A DNA stretch of 64,000 bases, from positions 62,001-126,000 of the forward strand of contig CAMYNM010000004.1 in NCBI GenBank assembly GCA_947259725.1. Direction: 5' to 3'. The notes beneath the pieces were generated by a model. It was not told the DNA's origin, did not search any database, and saw only the letters and a list, made by a program, of their open reading frames with translations. Of the stretch, positions 45,072 to 54,175 are shown one piece after another. The translations under genes were made by a program, and so were the position numbers. Origin of the DNA: CALZIK01 sp945787635 (GTDB lineage Bacteria > Acidobacteriota > Thermoanaerobaculia > Multivoradales > JAHEKO01). Every line of letters starts with the position of its first letter. Within the stretch, counting starts at the first letter, position 1.

Positions 45072-46231
45072 GCCTCCGCTTCCCGTCCACCTCGGATAAG
45101 GCCGCCGAGGAGATGTCTGTAGGTGGACCAGCCGGTCACCAGGTCCTTGTATGTGCGTCTTCCGGTAAACACGTCGGTCAGCGCTTCACTCAGCGGGCGG
45201 CCGAGCCGGCTGAAGACGAACCTCCGCACGCGCGGGTGCTCGTAGAGAAGAGGCGCGAGGCAGCGGGCGATCCTCAGTTCTGGGAGGATGAGCCGCTCCA
45301 GAAGCGTCTGATACCGGGCACTCGCCCGCGACGGCTGAGCCCGCTCCTCCAGCACCGCCCGAGCGGCCAGGGCGCCGCTCCGGATGGCGTTGGATATTCC
45401 CTCGCAGGTCACGGGGTCGGCGAGCCCAGCTGCGTCACCCACCAGCAAGACTCGACCTCGAGCCAGACGCCGGCCACGCGGCCGGGTCGGAATCACGAAC
45501 CCGTGATCCTCCCGCCGCTCAACCCCGGCCAGGCCCAAGGCGCTCAGATAGGCTTCAAACTGACGGACCAGGCCGCCAGGCGGTGGCGCGGTCGCTAGAC
45601 ACCCGACCGAAAGATGCCGGCGCTTGGGAAACACCCATCCGTAACCGGAGGGAACCAGGCCGAAATCAAATCGGGCCGCGTCGGCGAATCTCTCGAAGAC
45701 GGCCTCCTCGACCTGAATCTCGGATTCGATCGCGGGAATAGTCCGCCTCGGCGGCCCCCAGCCCGCCAGGCGTGCGACCCGGCCGCCCGCCCCATCCGCG
45801 GCGACCACGCACGAAGCGGCGAGGTTGTCCTCGCCGGTGTCGAGCTCGATCCCGTCTGGAGTATGGCGGAGCCCAGTGACCGCCAGAGGCGCTCGAAGTT
45901 GCGCCCCCGCGCAGACAGCGGCCTCGACGAGACGGGCATCGAACTCCGAGCGCATCGTCATGACCACCGGCGGCTCGGGCCGCTCGACGTACCGGTCGAT
46001 CCCGGCATCCGCAAGTATCAGGCGAAGACGATGGCACCGCCGCTCCACGGTGTCGCTCACATCGACGCCGAGCTCGGCCAGCGCCCGGCCGACGATGCCG
46101 CCTCCACACGTCTTGTACCGGGGCGGCGCCGAGCGGTCCACGATCGTCACGCCTACTCCGGCCTCGGCCAGCCTCAATGCGCAGGTCGCGCCGGCCGGAC
46201 CGGCGCCGACAACGACGACGTGATCCGGCAT
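45068..46231 (-). CDS. Geranylgeranyl reductase-family FAD-dependent oxidoreductase
   Basis: A 387-residue flavoprotein. HVVVVGAGPAGATCALRLAEAG is the FAD-binding Rossmann start; YKTCGGGIVGRALAELG is the typical GGR-family motif with the reactive Cys; VVAADGAGGRVARLAG and LLVGDAAGLADPVTCEGISNAIRSG complete the fold. The family reduces polyprenyl chains of lipids, quinones or chlorophyll precursors. No substrate clue is available from the neighbours: it starts 2 bp after the hslO stop and overlaps the following gene. Confidence 0.92.
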   Translation of the reverse strand: MPDHVVVVGAGPAGATCALRLAEAGVGVTIVDRSAPPRYKTCGGGIVGRALAELGVDVSDTVERRCHRLRLILADAGIDRYVERPEPPVVMTMRSEFDARLVEAAVCAGAQLRAPLAVTGLRHTPDGIELDTGEDNLAASCVVAADGAGGRVARLAGWGPPRRTIPAIESEIQVEEAVFERFADAARFDFGLVPSGYGWVFPKRRHLSVGCLATAPPPGGLVRQFEAYLSALGLAGVERREDHGFVIPTRPRGRRLARGRVLLVGDAAGLADPVTCEGISNAIRSGALAARAVLEERAQPSRASARYQTLLERLILPELRIARCLAPLLYEHPRVRRFVFSRLGRPLSEALTDVFTGRRTYKDLVTGWSTYRHLLGGLIRGGREAEA

Positions 46232-46233
46232 CG

Positions 46234-47130
46234 CTAGAGGACCGGCGCCTGGGCGCCGAGCAGCTCGTCTCCCGTATAGAGGTACCGGTTACCGCAGAAA
46301 GAGCACACCGCCTCGCAACTTCCGTCATCCTCGGCCAGATCGTTCAGATCCTCCCGCCCCAACTCTCTCAGGTACCCCAGGAGTCGGGACCGATCGCATC
46401 GGCAGTGGTACTCGAGTTCCTGGTGCTCGAGTGTCTCGATCGCAAAGCCGTCGAAAGTCGCCGTCAGGAGACGAGCGACACCGCCTTCCTTGAGATGCGT
46501 GCTCACCCCCTCGAGCGACCGGATGTTGGTCTCGAGCTGGAAAAGCGCCTCGTCATCGGTGCCGGGAAGCGCTTCGACTATCAGCCCACCCGCGGCGCCG
46601 ATTCCCGTCGGCAAGGGCAGGACGCCGAGCAACACGGCGGAGCGGATCTGCTCGCTTTGCTCCAGATAGTGGGTCAGGTCGTCGCCCAGCTCGCCCGAAA
46701 CCAGATTCACCCGGCTGGTGTAGCGTTTTCCGGCGTTCTCTCGGGTTACGATGAGCGAGCCCGTTCCGAACGCGTCGGCGATGCGAAAGGTCTCGCTACC
46801 CGACTCCACTCGGGGGCTCGAGACCGTTCCGCGTACCCGCCCGGAACGCTCGACTTCGGCCCGGACGGATCCGAGCGGGCCGTCGCCCTCGACTTCGAGA
46901 ATCAGTCGCGCCGGCACCTTGAACGATAGGCGCTGGAGAAGCACCGCGCCGACCAGGGCCCTTCCGAGCGCCACCGAGGCGAGCGGCGACAGATCGAGTC
47001 GGCGCCTCGCTTCTTCGAGAGCCAGACTCATCTCCACGGCTACCCAGCGGAACGTCCCTTCGCCAGCGAGACCGATATCGAGTCGGGAGGCTTGCACGAC
47101 CGCGGTCAGGCTACCACGGCTCGATAGCAT
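46234..47130 (-). CDS. hslO: Redox-regulated chaperone Hsp33
   Basis: A 298-residue protein taken from ATG 47130 (MLSSRGSLTAVVQASRL), where Hsp33 homology begins; the frame is open further upstream but would overlap the divergent gene. EMSLALEEARRRLDLSPLASVALGRALVGAVLL and GPLGSVRAEVERSGRVRGTV are core segments. The zinc redox switch is complete: HCRC and, 30 residues later, CSFC. The protein is activated by disulfide formation under oxidative stress and holds unfolding proteins in the cytosol. It is the first gene of a three-gene operon. Start choice is uncertain. Confidence 0.92.
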   Translation of the reverse strand: MLSSRGSLTAVVQASRLDIGLAGEGTFRWVAVEMSLALEEARRRLDLSPLASVALGRALVGAVLLQRLSFKVPARLILEVEGDGPLGSVRAEVERSGRVRGTVSSPRVESGSETFRIADAFGTGSLIVTRENAGKRYTSRVNLVSGELGDDLTHYLEQSEQIRSAVLLGVLPLPTGIGAAGGLIVEALPGTDDEALFQLETNIRSLEGVSTHLKEGGVARLLTATFDGFAIETLEHQELEYHCRCDRSRLLGYLRELGREDLNDLAEDDGSCEAVCSFCGNRYLYTGDELLGAQAPVL

Positions 47131-47197
47131 GCTCCGCGCTTGCAAAGCCGTTTCGAAGAGCGGCCGCCGGGGCGGGCTTTGATAGATTGGCGCAACC

Positions 47198-48091
47198 ATG
47201 AGGCTCATGCGGTGCGTTCCTTGCCTCGTCCTGGCTCTCTTTGCCGGCCCGGCGTGGGGAGGAATCGACGAAGAGCTCCGGTCACTGATCAACGCCGATC
47301 GGCAAGGAGAAGCCAGAGACCTGATCGATCGTGTTCTCGGAACCGAGGGCTCGCCCGAGGGAGCCAGAGACGACCGAGCAGCGGCCCTTCACTGGCTGGG
47401 CCGGCTGGAGGTGGCGGCAAAGAACTGGTCGTCCGCCCGCGCCGCCTATGAGCGGCTGGCAGCCGAATTCGGCGACACGGCGCCCGCCGTCGACGCCGTG
47501 ACCGAGCTTGCCCTTCTGCGGGCCCTGCTCGAAGGCCCGACCGCGCCAGGCACGCCCGCTGTCGCCGAGGCGGCGTCGGCGTCTGTGACCAAGCCCGAGT
47601 CTGAGGCTCCTCAGCCGGACACGGTCCTGTCCATCGCGGCGCCCGCGGTTCCGACCGACCCGGTTCCAAAGGCAGCTGCCGCCACCCCTGCAGTCACCGC
47701 GTCCGGCGTCCTGGTCGGAGCTTTCGGCACGCCCTTCGAAGCGGCCGAGGAGGCGGGCCTCCAGGTCCAGGGCTTCCTCTCCTCCAGGGGCATTGCGTCA
47801 GATTTCGAGGCCACACCCGGCCAGGCCCTCAGAGGCCGTGACGCTGTCGTAGGCTATCTGCTCACCCGGGTAAGGGATCTCGGCAGGTCGAAACTGATCC
47901 TGGTCGGCAGCCGATGGGGATTCCGCGAGTTCGTCGAAGTCGAGGGCTACAGCCCGGACGGGGCTCTCTTGTGGCGCGAAAAGGTCACCGGCGGTCGAGC
48001 CCTGCGCTCCGAAAAAGTGAAGACGAACCTCATGGGGCGGCTGTGGCCGAAGCTCGAGCCGCACGTCGGGCCCGATTCGGCTCCTCAGTAG
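47198..48091 (+). CDS. Hypothetical exported protein with TPR-like N-terminus
   Basis: A 297-residue protein with a signal peptide (LMRCVPCLVLALFAGPAWG). About 22-105 look like helical repeats (DEELRSLINADRQGEARDLIDRVL, then LHWLGRLEVAAKNWSSARAAYERLAAEFGD). A Pro/Ala-rich linker of about 60 residues leads to a folded C-terminal domain (VQGFLSSRGIASDFEATPG, SKLILVGSRWGFREFVEVEGYSPDG) that I cannot assign. A TAGATT box 9 nt before the ATG is a possible promoter. The 3' end overlaps the convergent vWFA gene by 7 bp. Confidence 0.7.
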   Translation: MRLMRCVPCLVLALFAGPAWGGIDEELRSLINADRQGEARDLIDRVLGTEGSPEGARDDRAAALHWLGRLEVAAKNWSSARAAYERLAAEFGDTAPAVDAVTELALLRALLEGPTAPGTPAVAEAASASVTKPESEAPQPDTVLSIAAPAVPTDPVPKAAAATPAVTASGVLVGAFGTPFEAAEEAGLQVQGFLSSRGIASDFEATPGQALRGRDAVVGYLLTRVRDLGRSKLILVGSRWGFREFVEVEGYSPDGALLWREKVTGGRALRSEKVKTNLMGRLWPKLEPHVGPDSAPQ

Positions 48092-49293
48092 TCGACGTAA
48101 CCGCCGCGCGTGCGGACCTTGAAGCCCGGGCGGTCGAGCTTGACTCGCACGCGGTGCCAGCGGCCGTCCCCGCGGTTGGCCGAGGGGTAGTAGCCGAGGA
48201 CGTACTGCGCCCGCAACTCCTCCAGAATCACCGAGAACGCCTCGGACGCCCGATCCGGGCTCGAGATGGGAACGATGCGCCCTCCGGTCTCGGCGACCAG
48301 ACGGCGCAGACCTTCGATCTCTGCACCGTGGTTCTCGCGGTTGCGCCAGTGCGAGGTCACCAATCCGTCGCTGCGGCCCTCTCGAAGCTCGATCCAGTAG
48401 ATCACCGAGCGGCTCCGGCGAGCCACCCAGGTGACCTGGTCGATATCGAGCAGGCTGTGAATATCCACCCCGTCCGACAGCAGGATGATGACCCGTCGAC
48501 CCTGCCGACGTTCGAGCTGCCTCAGGCCCCTGAAAAGTGCGTCGTTGATCGCCGATCCGCCCCGCGAAGACACCGCCTCGAGACGGTCGCCGAGTTCCAG
48601 CGGGTTCTGAGAGAACGGTGTCTTCCAGCGGAGCACATCGGCAAACAAAAAGATGGCCGCCTCGTCCAGCTCGCGCATACCCCCAAAAAAGGCCCGCGCA
48701 CCGGAGAGGGCGGCCTCGAGCCGACCGCCCGCCATGCTGTCGCTGGCGTCGATCAGAAGCGCCACGGTGAGAGCCGCGTCTCCTCCCTCGAAGGTGACGA
48801 TCTCCTGGACCGTGCCCTGGTCTCGAACCTCGAAGTCGAACGCCCTCAATCCACGGGTGTCGCCGTCGCGGGCCTCGACAGTCACATACAGTTGCTGGAG
48901 CTCGAGATCGAGTCTGTCGTCCACCTCGATCCCTGGAGTCTCGCGCACCGTCCTCCCGAGCTCGCCGTCGCGGCCATGGGCGATCGCCTCGAACCGGTGC
49001 GAGCCGTAATCGTCGCCCAGCGATACGGTGATCTCGTAGGGCGGGCGCCGCAAACGGCCCGCCTCGGCGCCGTCCACCAGCACCACGATTTCGGTGACCC
49101 CCTCGTACAGAGCCTCGATCTCGATCTCCACCTCGCCGAACACGGTCTCGTTCGGCCGCGGCGAAAGGAAAAAAACCAACGAGTCTTCGAGCCGATCTTC
49201 CTGGGCCCGGGCCGAGGGTTCAAGCCGTGGAATTCCCAGAACCGCGAGCCCGGCCACCGCGATCGCGAACGCTCTCCTCGAGAGCAAGCTCAC
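48085..49293 (-). CDS. Secreted VWFA-related protein (acidobacterial family)
   Basis: A 402-residue protein with a signal peptide (RAFAIAVAGLAVLGIPRLEPSARA). An Ig-like module (about 45-105) is followed by the acidobacterial VWFA-related layout: LYVTVEARDGDTRGLRAFDFEVRDQGTVQEIVTF, then a vWA domain with an intact MIDAS (TVALLIDASDSMAG) and VIILLSDGVDIHS. The C-terminus ends with YVLGYYPSANRGDGRWHRVRVKLDRPGFKVRTRGGYVDY, the family's typical closing strand. Likely a periplasmic metal-dependent adhesion or assembly protein. GTG start overlaps the upstream stop (GTGA). Confidence 0.9.
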   Translation of the reverse strand: MSLLSRRAFAIAVAGLAVLGIPRLEPSARAQEDRLEDSLVFFLSPRPNETVFGEVEIEIEALYEGVTEIVVLVDGAEAGRLRRPPYEITVSLGDDYGSHRFEAIAHGRDGELGRTVRETPGIEVDDRLDLELQQLYVTVEARDGDTRGLRAFDFEVRDQGTVQEIVTFEGGDAALTVALLIDASDSMAGGRLEAALSGARAFFGGMRELDEAAIFLFADVLRWKTPFSQNPLELGDRLEAVSSRGGSAINDALFRGLRQLERRQGRRVIILLSDGVDIHSLLDIDQVTWVARRSRSVIYWIELREGRSDGLVTSHWRNRENHGAEIEGLRRLVAETGGRIVPISSPDRASEAFSVILEELRAQYVLGYYPSANRGDGRWHRVRVKLDRPGFKVRTRGGYVDY

Positions 49294-51338
49294 ACCGGCT
49301 CTCCGAAAGCGGTCGTCAGGGCGTGCCCCAGCCGCAGCTGCCGGACGATCAGGCCACGCCGCAAGCCGGCTGCGACCCGCCTAGCCACCTCTGAGCCGGA
49401 ATCCACATAGTGAAGACGTGACGAGACGACGTCAGGAGACGATGAACCGACGCGGTCGAGCGCCTCGACCGCCTCTCGACCTCGACCGAGCCGATCCAGA
49501 GCGTAGGCCCTCGCCAAGCCGAGAGCCGGATCGCCCGGCAACAGCATCTCGGCCTCATCGAGGAAGCGGAGTCCCTCACCAAAGCTCTCCCGGTCGAAGA
49601 GCTCCTGGGCGAGCGTTTGATATGCGAGCGAGAGAATCCAGCCTGCCGGGCGCTGGCCGATCACACGACCCAAGGCCGCTTCGCACTCTTCCGGCCGACC
49701 CAGGCGCCGCTGGAGGGTCGCCAGTCTGAGCCACCCCTCGGCGTGCGCGGGTGCCGCCGACACCAGCGCTTCCAGATGGTACCGGGCTGCCTCGTACTCG
49801 CCGAGCTTTTCGTAGAGCATGGCCAGCAGCAGCCGCGCCGGCCGGTTTCCGGGCTCGATCTCGACCGCCCGCTCGAGGAGACCTTGGCTCGCGGCGAACA
49901 TGCGATGCCGGTCGGCGGTTTGCCCCAGGCTCGCCAGGCCGTCAGCGACCCAGCCGGGATCCTCGTCCTCTCCTAGGGTCGCGAGCCAGGTCTCGACCAC
50001 GGTCGTCGCGAGAAGGCGGCTGTGCCCGGCGAGTCCGAAGCCGCGCCTGCGAAAATGCTCTCTGTAAGCGCTTCGATGAAGCTCGAAGACCGGCACGAGG
50101 GTCTCGCGATCCACCTTCACCAACTCTCGGAGCACCTCTACTTGCGCGGCCCTCATGGTCTGCAGGTTCTTCTTCAAGTCCCCGCCGGTGGTCTCGGCCT
50201 CCCAATCGACGAGCCGCGCCACCGTGACCTCGAGGTCCTCGCCCCGCCCGAGGCCGCGAAGGACCTCGACGTACCCCTGCCGCGCCCGACGCCGGGCGGA
50301 CCCCCCGCGCGCCGCGGCCTGGTCCCGCAGCGGCCCGATCTCGGCAAGGGCGTGCCGTGCGAGCGCTCGTACCGACGGCCAGGCGCAATGCGCCCTGGCC
50401 TCCCGTGGTGGGTCCACGATCCAGACCTCACTCTTCGCCGACGTAACCGGCGGATCCCCGCCCACCTCGACCGACATCGTGTAGACGCCCTGGTCCACGC
50501 TCGGAGCCGCAAAGAAGAGCACCAGGGAATCGCCATCGACAGGATCGCGCCGCCATTCAACGGTCGGCGAGAGCCGCGTCGGATCGCCGCCCGGAGAGTC
50601 AAAGGTCAACGACACGGCTTCCGCGCCCGATGCGATCTTTCCTCGGGCCGGTACCCGGACTTCAACGTCTTCTCCCGCCGTCCAAAGCGGACGTGCGCTC
50701 GTTCGACTGAGCGTTTCTGATCCGCTCGCCGCCACCGGCAGCCACTCGGGGCACGGATCATCGAAAGACGCGCGTCCGAGACCCCGAGCCGAGCCGCTCA
50801 TATCCGAAACCACCATCCCATAACGACCCAGTGTCGGCACCAGTACCAGGCTCCGAAGCGAAACCTCCTCGACCGGCACGACCAATTCTTCGAAGAAGCG
50901 AAGCCCCCCCGAGGCCAGGCGTTCGCCCCAGTCGTCCAGCTCGATGTCGACTCTCCGAGCGAGGTGTGCCAGGACCGACCCTGCGGCATTGACCGCGTAG
51001 ACGTAGAGCTCGACCTCGACCCGGGAAACATCGCCCTCGTCCACCAGTAGCGACTCGCCCGCCACCTCGATCGTCAACTCGAGCGTGAACGGATTCTCGA
51101 GACCGGTCAGGTCGTGCGCCATCACAAAATCGATGCCCCCGCTCGTGGCACCTTGCATCATCATCGTCGCGACGTCGGCCCGCAGGCCCGGCAACGGCCG
51201 CGAGGTGAGCCGCCCAGAGACCAAACCGGCTCCGGCTTCATCCAAAGCGAGACCCGGTGACGCGGCCAGCGCCAGCGCGAAGATCGAACCGAGAGCCGGC
51301 CCGCGCGCGCATAGCGGTCGATGCCGGCTCGACTTCAC
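49290..51338 (-). CDS. Secreted protein with C-terminal TPRs, between two vWFA genes
   Basis: A 682-residue protein from GTG, overlapping the preceding stop as GTGA. Signal peptide to about 31 (SIFALALAASPGLA). The N-terminal half is beta-rich (FTLELTIEVAGESLLVDEGDVSRVEVELYVYAV, about 85-135; SLRSLVLVPTLGRYGMVVSDMSG) and may include carbohydrate- or Ig-like folds. From about 470 tetratricopeptide repeats appear (GLLERAVEIEPGNRPARLLLAMLYEKLGEYEAARYHLEAL, LATLQRRLGRPEECEAALGRVIGQRP). The TPRs suggest partner binding, perhaps to the vWA domains encoded on both sides. No catalytic motif is seen. Confidence 0.8.
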   Translation of the reverse strand: MKSSRHRPLCARGPALGSIFALALAASPGLALDEAGAGLVSGRLTSRPLPGLRADVATMMMQGATSGGIDFVMAHDLTGLENPFTLELTIEVAGESLLVDEGDVSRVEVELYVYAVNAAGSVLAHLARRVDIELDDWGERLASGGLRFFEELVVPVEEVSLRSLVLVPTLGRYGMVVSDMSGSARGLGRASFDDPCPEWLPVAASGSETLSRTSARPLWTAGEDVEVRVPARGKIASGAEAVSLTFDSPGGDPTRLSPTVEWRRDPVDGDSLVLFFAAPSVDQGVYTMSVEVGGDPPVTSAKSEVWIVDPPREARAHCAWPSVRALARHALAEIGPLRDQAAARGGSARRRARQGYVEVLRGLGRGEDLEVTVARLVDWEAETTGGDLKKNLQTMRAAQVEVLRELVKVDRETLVPVFELHRSAYREHFRRRGFGLAGHSRLLATTVVETWLATLGEDEDPGWVADGLASLGQTADRHRMFAASQGLLERAVEIEPGNRPARLLLAMLYEKLGEYEAARYHLEALVSAAPAHAEGWLRLATLQRRLGRPEECEAALGRVIGQRPAGWILSLAYQTLAQELFDRESFGEGLRFLDEAEMLLPGDPALGLARAYALDRLGRGREAVEALDRVGSSSPDVVSSRLHYVDSGSEVARRVAAGLRRGLIVRQLRLGHALTTAFGEPV

Positions 51339-53023
51339 GAGTCGCGGCCGGCCCGGATCACCATCCGCAACGCCGAGTCTCGATGAGCTATCTCGTCACG
51401 CACACCGATCGCGATCTTCTGCTCCCCGTCTGAAACCCTCATTCGCAAGCGGTATCCCGCCATGCCTCCCAGGGAGGAGAGCAGGCTCTCGTTATCGAGC
51501 GCGACGGGAACCAGCCCCTCGGCGGGCTCGGAGATCTCGCCGCCGGCGCTTTGCGCCTGAACCACGACCGAGAGCCTGCCCACGTGCCGGTTGCCCTCGG
51601 GTACCAGGGTCAAGGATGCAATCGGGATCTTGACCAGCAGCGGTACGAGGTAGGTTCCGTCCGGCTGCCGTTGGGGCTCCTCCATCTCCACCTGGATGTC
51701 CATCGGATTGACCGCCATTTCCGTCAGAAGGGCGGCCAGGGTCAACTCTTCGAGCTCTCTTGCGCCCGGGCGCGTGACGTATCGATCGAAGTAGCGGACC
51801 CGCCCCTCGTGATTGGCGAGCTTGACCCGCACCTTGCCTTTGTCGGGAAAGCCTTCCGCCGGAGTAAAGCCGAGCGAGTAGTAGTTGCGAAAGCCATCAT
51901 TCATCTCGTCGATCAGTCCCTCGAGATCGGCGCTGTTGACCCGTCCGGCCCCCCCCGAGCCTCGCGCTAGGGAAAGAACCCACTGCTGAGCCGCTTGGAC
52001 GTCTCTTTCGGCGAACTCTGAGGCCGCCACGCTCTCGAAGTCGACCGAGGACTGGACTCTCACTCCGCGAGGGTCATGCCCATAGAACGCCACCTGGCCC
52101 GCGTTGGCTTTAGCCAGCAATCCGGTCACTTCAACGGTTGCGATGTCGAGTCCCATCTCGCTTTCGATCGAGACGATGTTGAGCGCTTGCGCGACGGAGT
52201 AGAACTTCGACCACCACAAGCGGTAGAGAGCCTCTGCAGGCTGCGGTTGAATACCGGGTCCCAGGTAGAGCACCGCCTTGCGCCCCGGAAGCCCCGAGAC
52301 CGAGGCGATCAGCGACTCGAGCTGCGCCACGGCGGTTCGTTGCGCCGACCGCTCCTGTTCGCTCTCGGTCCGGATTTCGTTCAAGAGGGTCAGGGCGAGG
52401 TCGATCACGCCCTCGTCCTCTTCGCTCAGCCCGGCCAACGCCGGATCGACGGCCCGCTCGAGACGGCCCATCAAGAACTGCCGGTCAGCGCTCGAGCGGT
52501 TCGGCACCTTCATCTCACTCAATCGGCCTAAAGCGGCATCGAGGAGCTCGCGATCGCGGGTGAACCCTTGTTCGATGACCAGGCTCATGCCCTGTCGAGC
52601 GATCATGATCGCTCGCGTCGAGGCCAGGAGGTCATCGAGCTTGTCTCGCAGGCCGTCAAACGCGCTGCGAGCCTCGCCCGGCCTCGAGAAGCGAGCGTCG
52701 TAGTCGATGATCAAAAGAGGCAGGTTCTCCGCCGCCGCCGCCGCCTCGCTGCCGGCCGAGCTCACCGAGCGATCCTGAGAGGGCGCCTCGACCGCCGAAA
52801 AATACTCGACGGCAACCTCTTTGCCATCGACGATCAGCCGGAAGTCGTCTCGGTTCAAGCCCCTGATGATCGTACCTCGCGCGTCTGTGGCGACGACATC
52901 CACGTTGACCACGCGAACCTCGACGGCCTCTGAGACCGTATCGAGCTGGGCCCTCGTGGTTCCCGCCCCTCCAAGGAGAACGAGAACCAGGAAAGCCGCG
53001 GGTGCGCGAAGATGCCGGTTCAG
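51335..53023 (-). CDS. Secreted VWFA-related protein with CTG start
   Basis: A 562-residue protein. The first canonical start (GTG 52912) would remove the signal peptide and the start of the VWFA-related domain. The frame upstream gives NRHLRAPAAFLVLVLLGGAG then TTRAQ, a clear signal peptide, beginning at CTG 53023 directly after an in-frame TAG (53026-53024). CTG is therefore the only start that fits; it overlaps the rluA stop as CTGA. The domain has VRVVNVDVVATDARGTIIRGLNRDDFRLIVDGKEV. The MIDAS region reads LLIIDYDARFS, without DxSxS, so metal binding may be lost. Later segments (NYYSLGFTPAEGFPDKGKVRVKL) are typical of the family. Confidence 0.88.
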   Translation of the reverse strand: MNRHLRAPAAFLVLVLLGGAGTTRAQLDTVSEAVEVRVVNVDVVATDARGTIIRGLNRDDFRLIVDGKEVAVEYFSAVEAPSQDRSVSSAGSEAAAAAENLPLLIIDYDARFSRPGEARSAFDGLRDKLDDLLASTRAIMIARQGMSLVIEQGFTRDRELLDAALGRLSEMKVPNRSSADRQFLMGRLERAVDPALAGLSEEDEGVIDLALTLLNEIRTESEQERSAQRTAVAQLESLIASVSGLPGRKAVLYLGPGIQPQPAEALYRLWWSKFYSVAQALNIVSIESEMGLDIATVEVTGLLAKANAGQVAFYGHDPRGVRVQSSVDFESVAASEFAERDVQAAQQWVLSLARGSGGAGRVNSADLEGLIDEMNDGFRNYYSLGFTPAEGFPDKGKVRVKLANHEGRVRYFDRYVTRPGARELEELTLAALLTEMAVNPMDIQVEMEEPQRQPDGTYLVPLLVKIPIASLTLVPEGNRHVGRLSVVVQAQSAGGEISEPAEGLVPVALDNESLLSSLGGMAGYRLRMRVSDGEQKIAIGVRDEIAHRDSALRMVIRAGRDS

Positions 53024-54111
53024 CTAGCCACCATCCGATCGGCGCACCGGTCTTGTGAAGATTCCCGCTCGTCGAGAAAACCGCGAATGTCGGCCGGAAG
53101 CGGCGCTTCGAGATTCAACTCGAACGTCTCTCCCGGCCGCAAAAACTTCAGCCGCAGCTCGAGGCGCCAGGCATGGAGGGCCTGGCGCTCCAGTCCGAGC
53201 CGGGCACGGTCGGAACCCGAGAGCTCGCCGTCCAACGAGCGCAGAAAGACCGCGTCGCCGCCGCCATAGAGCTTGTCTCCCACCAGCGGATGACCGATCG
53301 AAGCCATATGAACCCGCAGCTGATGCCGGCGCCCGGTCTTGGGCTCGAGCTCGAGCAGCGAAACGTCCCCAATCGAACGCACCACCCGCCACTCGGTACG
53401 AGCCTCCTGGCCACCCGGCACGAGGCCGACTTTCATGTCGACTTCGGAGGACGGCGCCGGCCCGAGAGCGGCGTCGATCACGCCCGACGTCTCGTCCGGA
53501 CGCCCCTCGACGACGGCCAGGTAGCGCTTGCGCACCAGCCGCTCCTCGAACTGCAGACTGAGCTCGGAACGCACGCGCCGGCTTTTGGCAAAGAGCACCA
53601 GCCCGCTGGTTTCGCGATCGAGCCGATGACACGGGGTCGGGAAGTATCCTCCGGGCCCCCACTCGCTCCGGTGGCGCAGGTGCACGCCTTCGATGAGCGA
53701 GCCTGAACGGTGCCTTCGGCTGGGATACACGCTCCGATGCGCCGGCTTGTCGATCGCGAGCAGATGCTCGTCCTCGTAGATCACGGCGACCGGCGCCGGT
53801 TTGACGGGTTCTTCGACTTCAGCCTGGGGAGCAGGCAGCCGGACCACTACCTCCTGCCCGAGGCGCAGCCTCAGGCTCGACCGCAGGCGACCCACGTTGG
53901 CTCGCTGTGGATCCTTGAAAGGGAGAACCTGGACTCGGCTCGAACCGATCGCTTCTTGGACGCCTTCGCGCGAACGCCAGCGAAGGCGGTCGCTCAGGAA
54001 GGAGTCGAGCCGACTGCCGTGATCGGGTGAGCCGACCTCGAACCGCCACTCGTGAAGTGGAGAGCTCATGTCGCGCTGACCCCGAGGGGCCTTACGCTTC
54101 CCGGATGGCAT
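53020..54111 (-). CDS. RluA-family pseudouridine synthase
   Basis: A 363-residue protein. An N-terminal S4-like part (SRLDSFLSDRLRWRSREGVQEAI) precedes the catalytic domain: VIYEDEHLLAIDKPAHRSVYPS, the catalytic Asp in CHRLDRETSGLVLFAKS, RKRYLAVVEG and TGRRHQLRVHMASIGHPLVGDKLYG. It isomerises specific uridines in rRNA or tRNA; which ones is not readable. ATG 54111 is preceded by TACAGT after 7 nt and is preferred; ATG 54069 is the alternative. It lies upstream of three secreted-protein genes, with a CTGA overlap to the next. Confidence 0.92.
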   Translation of the reverse strand: MPSGKRKAPRGQRDMSSPLHEWRFEVGSPDHGSRLDSFLSDRLRWRSREGVQEAIGSSRVQVLPFKDPQRANVGRLRSSLRLRLGQEVVVRLPAPQAEVEEPVKPAPVAVIYEDEHLLAIDKPAHRSVYPSRRHRSGSLIEGVHLRHRSEWGPGGYFPTPCHRLDRETSGLVLFAKSRRVRSELSLQFEERLVRKRYLAVVEGRPDETSGVIDAALGPAPSSEVDMKVGLVPGGQEARTEWRVVRSIGDVSLLELEPKTGRRHQLRVHMASIGHPLVGDKLYGGGDAVFLRSLDGELSGSDRARLGLERQALHAWRLELRLKFLRPGETFELNLEAPLPADIRGFLDERESSQDRCADRMVAS

Positions 54112-54118
54112 GAGCGGA

Positions 54119-54124
54119 ACTGTA
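54119..54124 (-). promoter_or_regulatory. TACAGT -10 box, leaderless start at 54111
   Basis: TACAGT on the minus strand ends 7 nt before the ATG at 54111; no Shine-Dalgarno. Confidence 0.4.
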
Positions 54125-54175
54125 GCAAGTCCCCGGTTGGGGGCGAAGCCGGATCTCGTGGTGCGCGGCTCCGCC

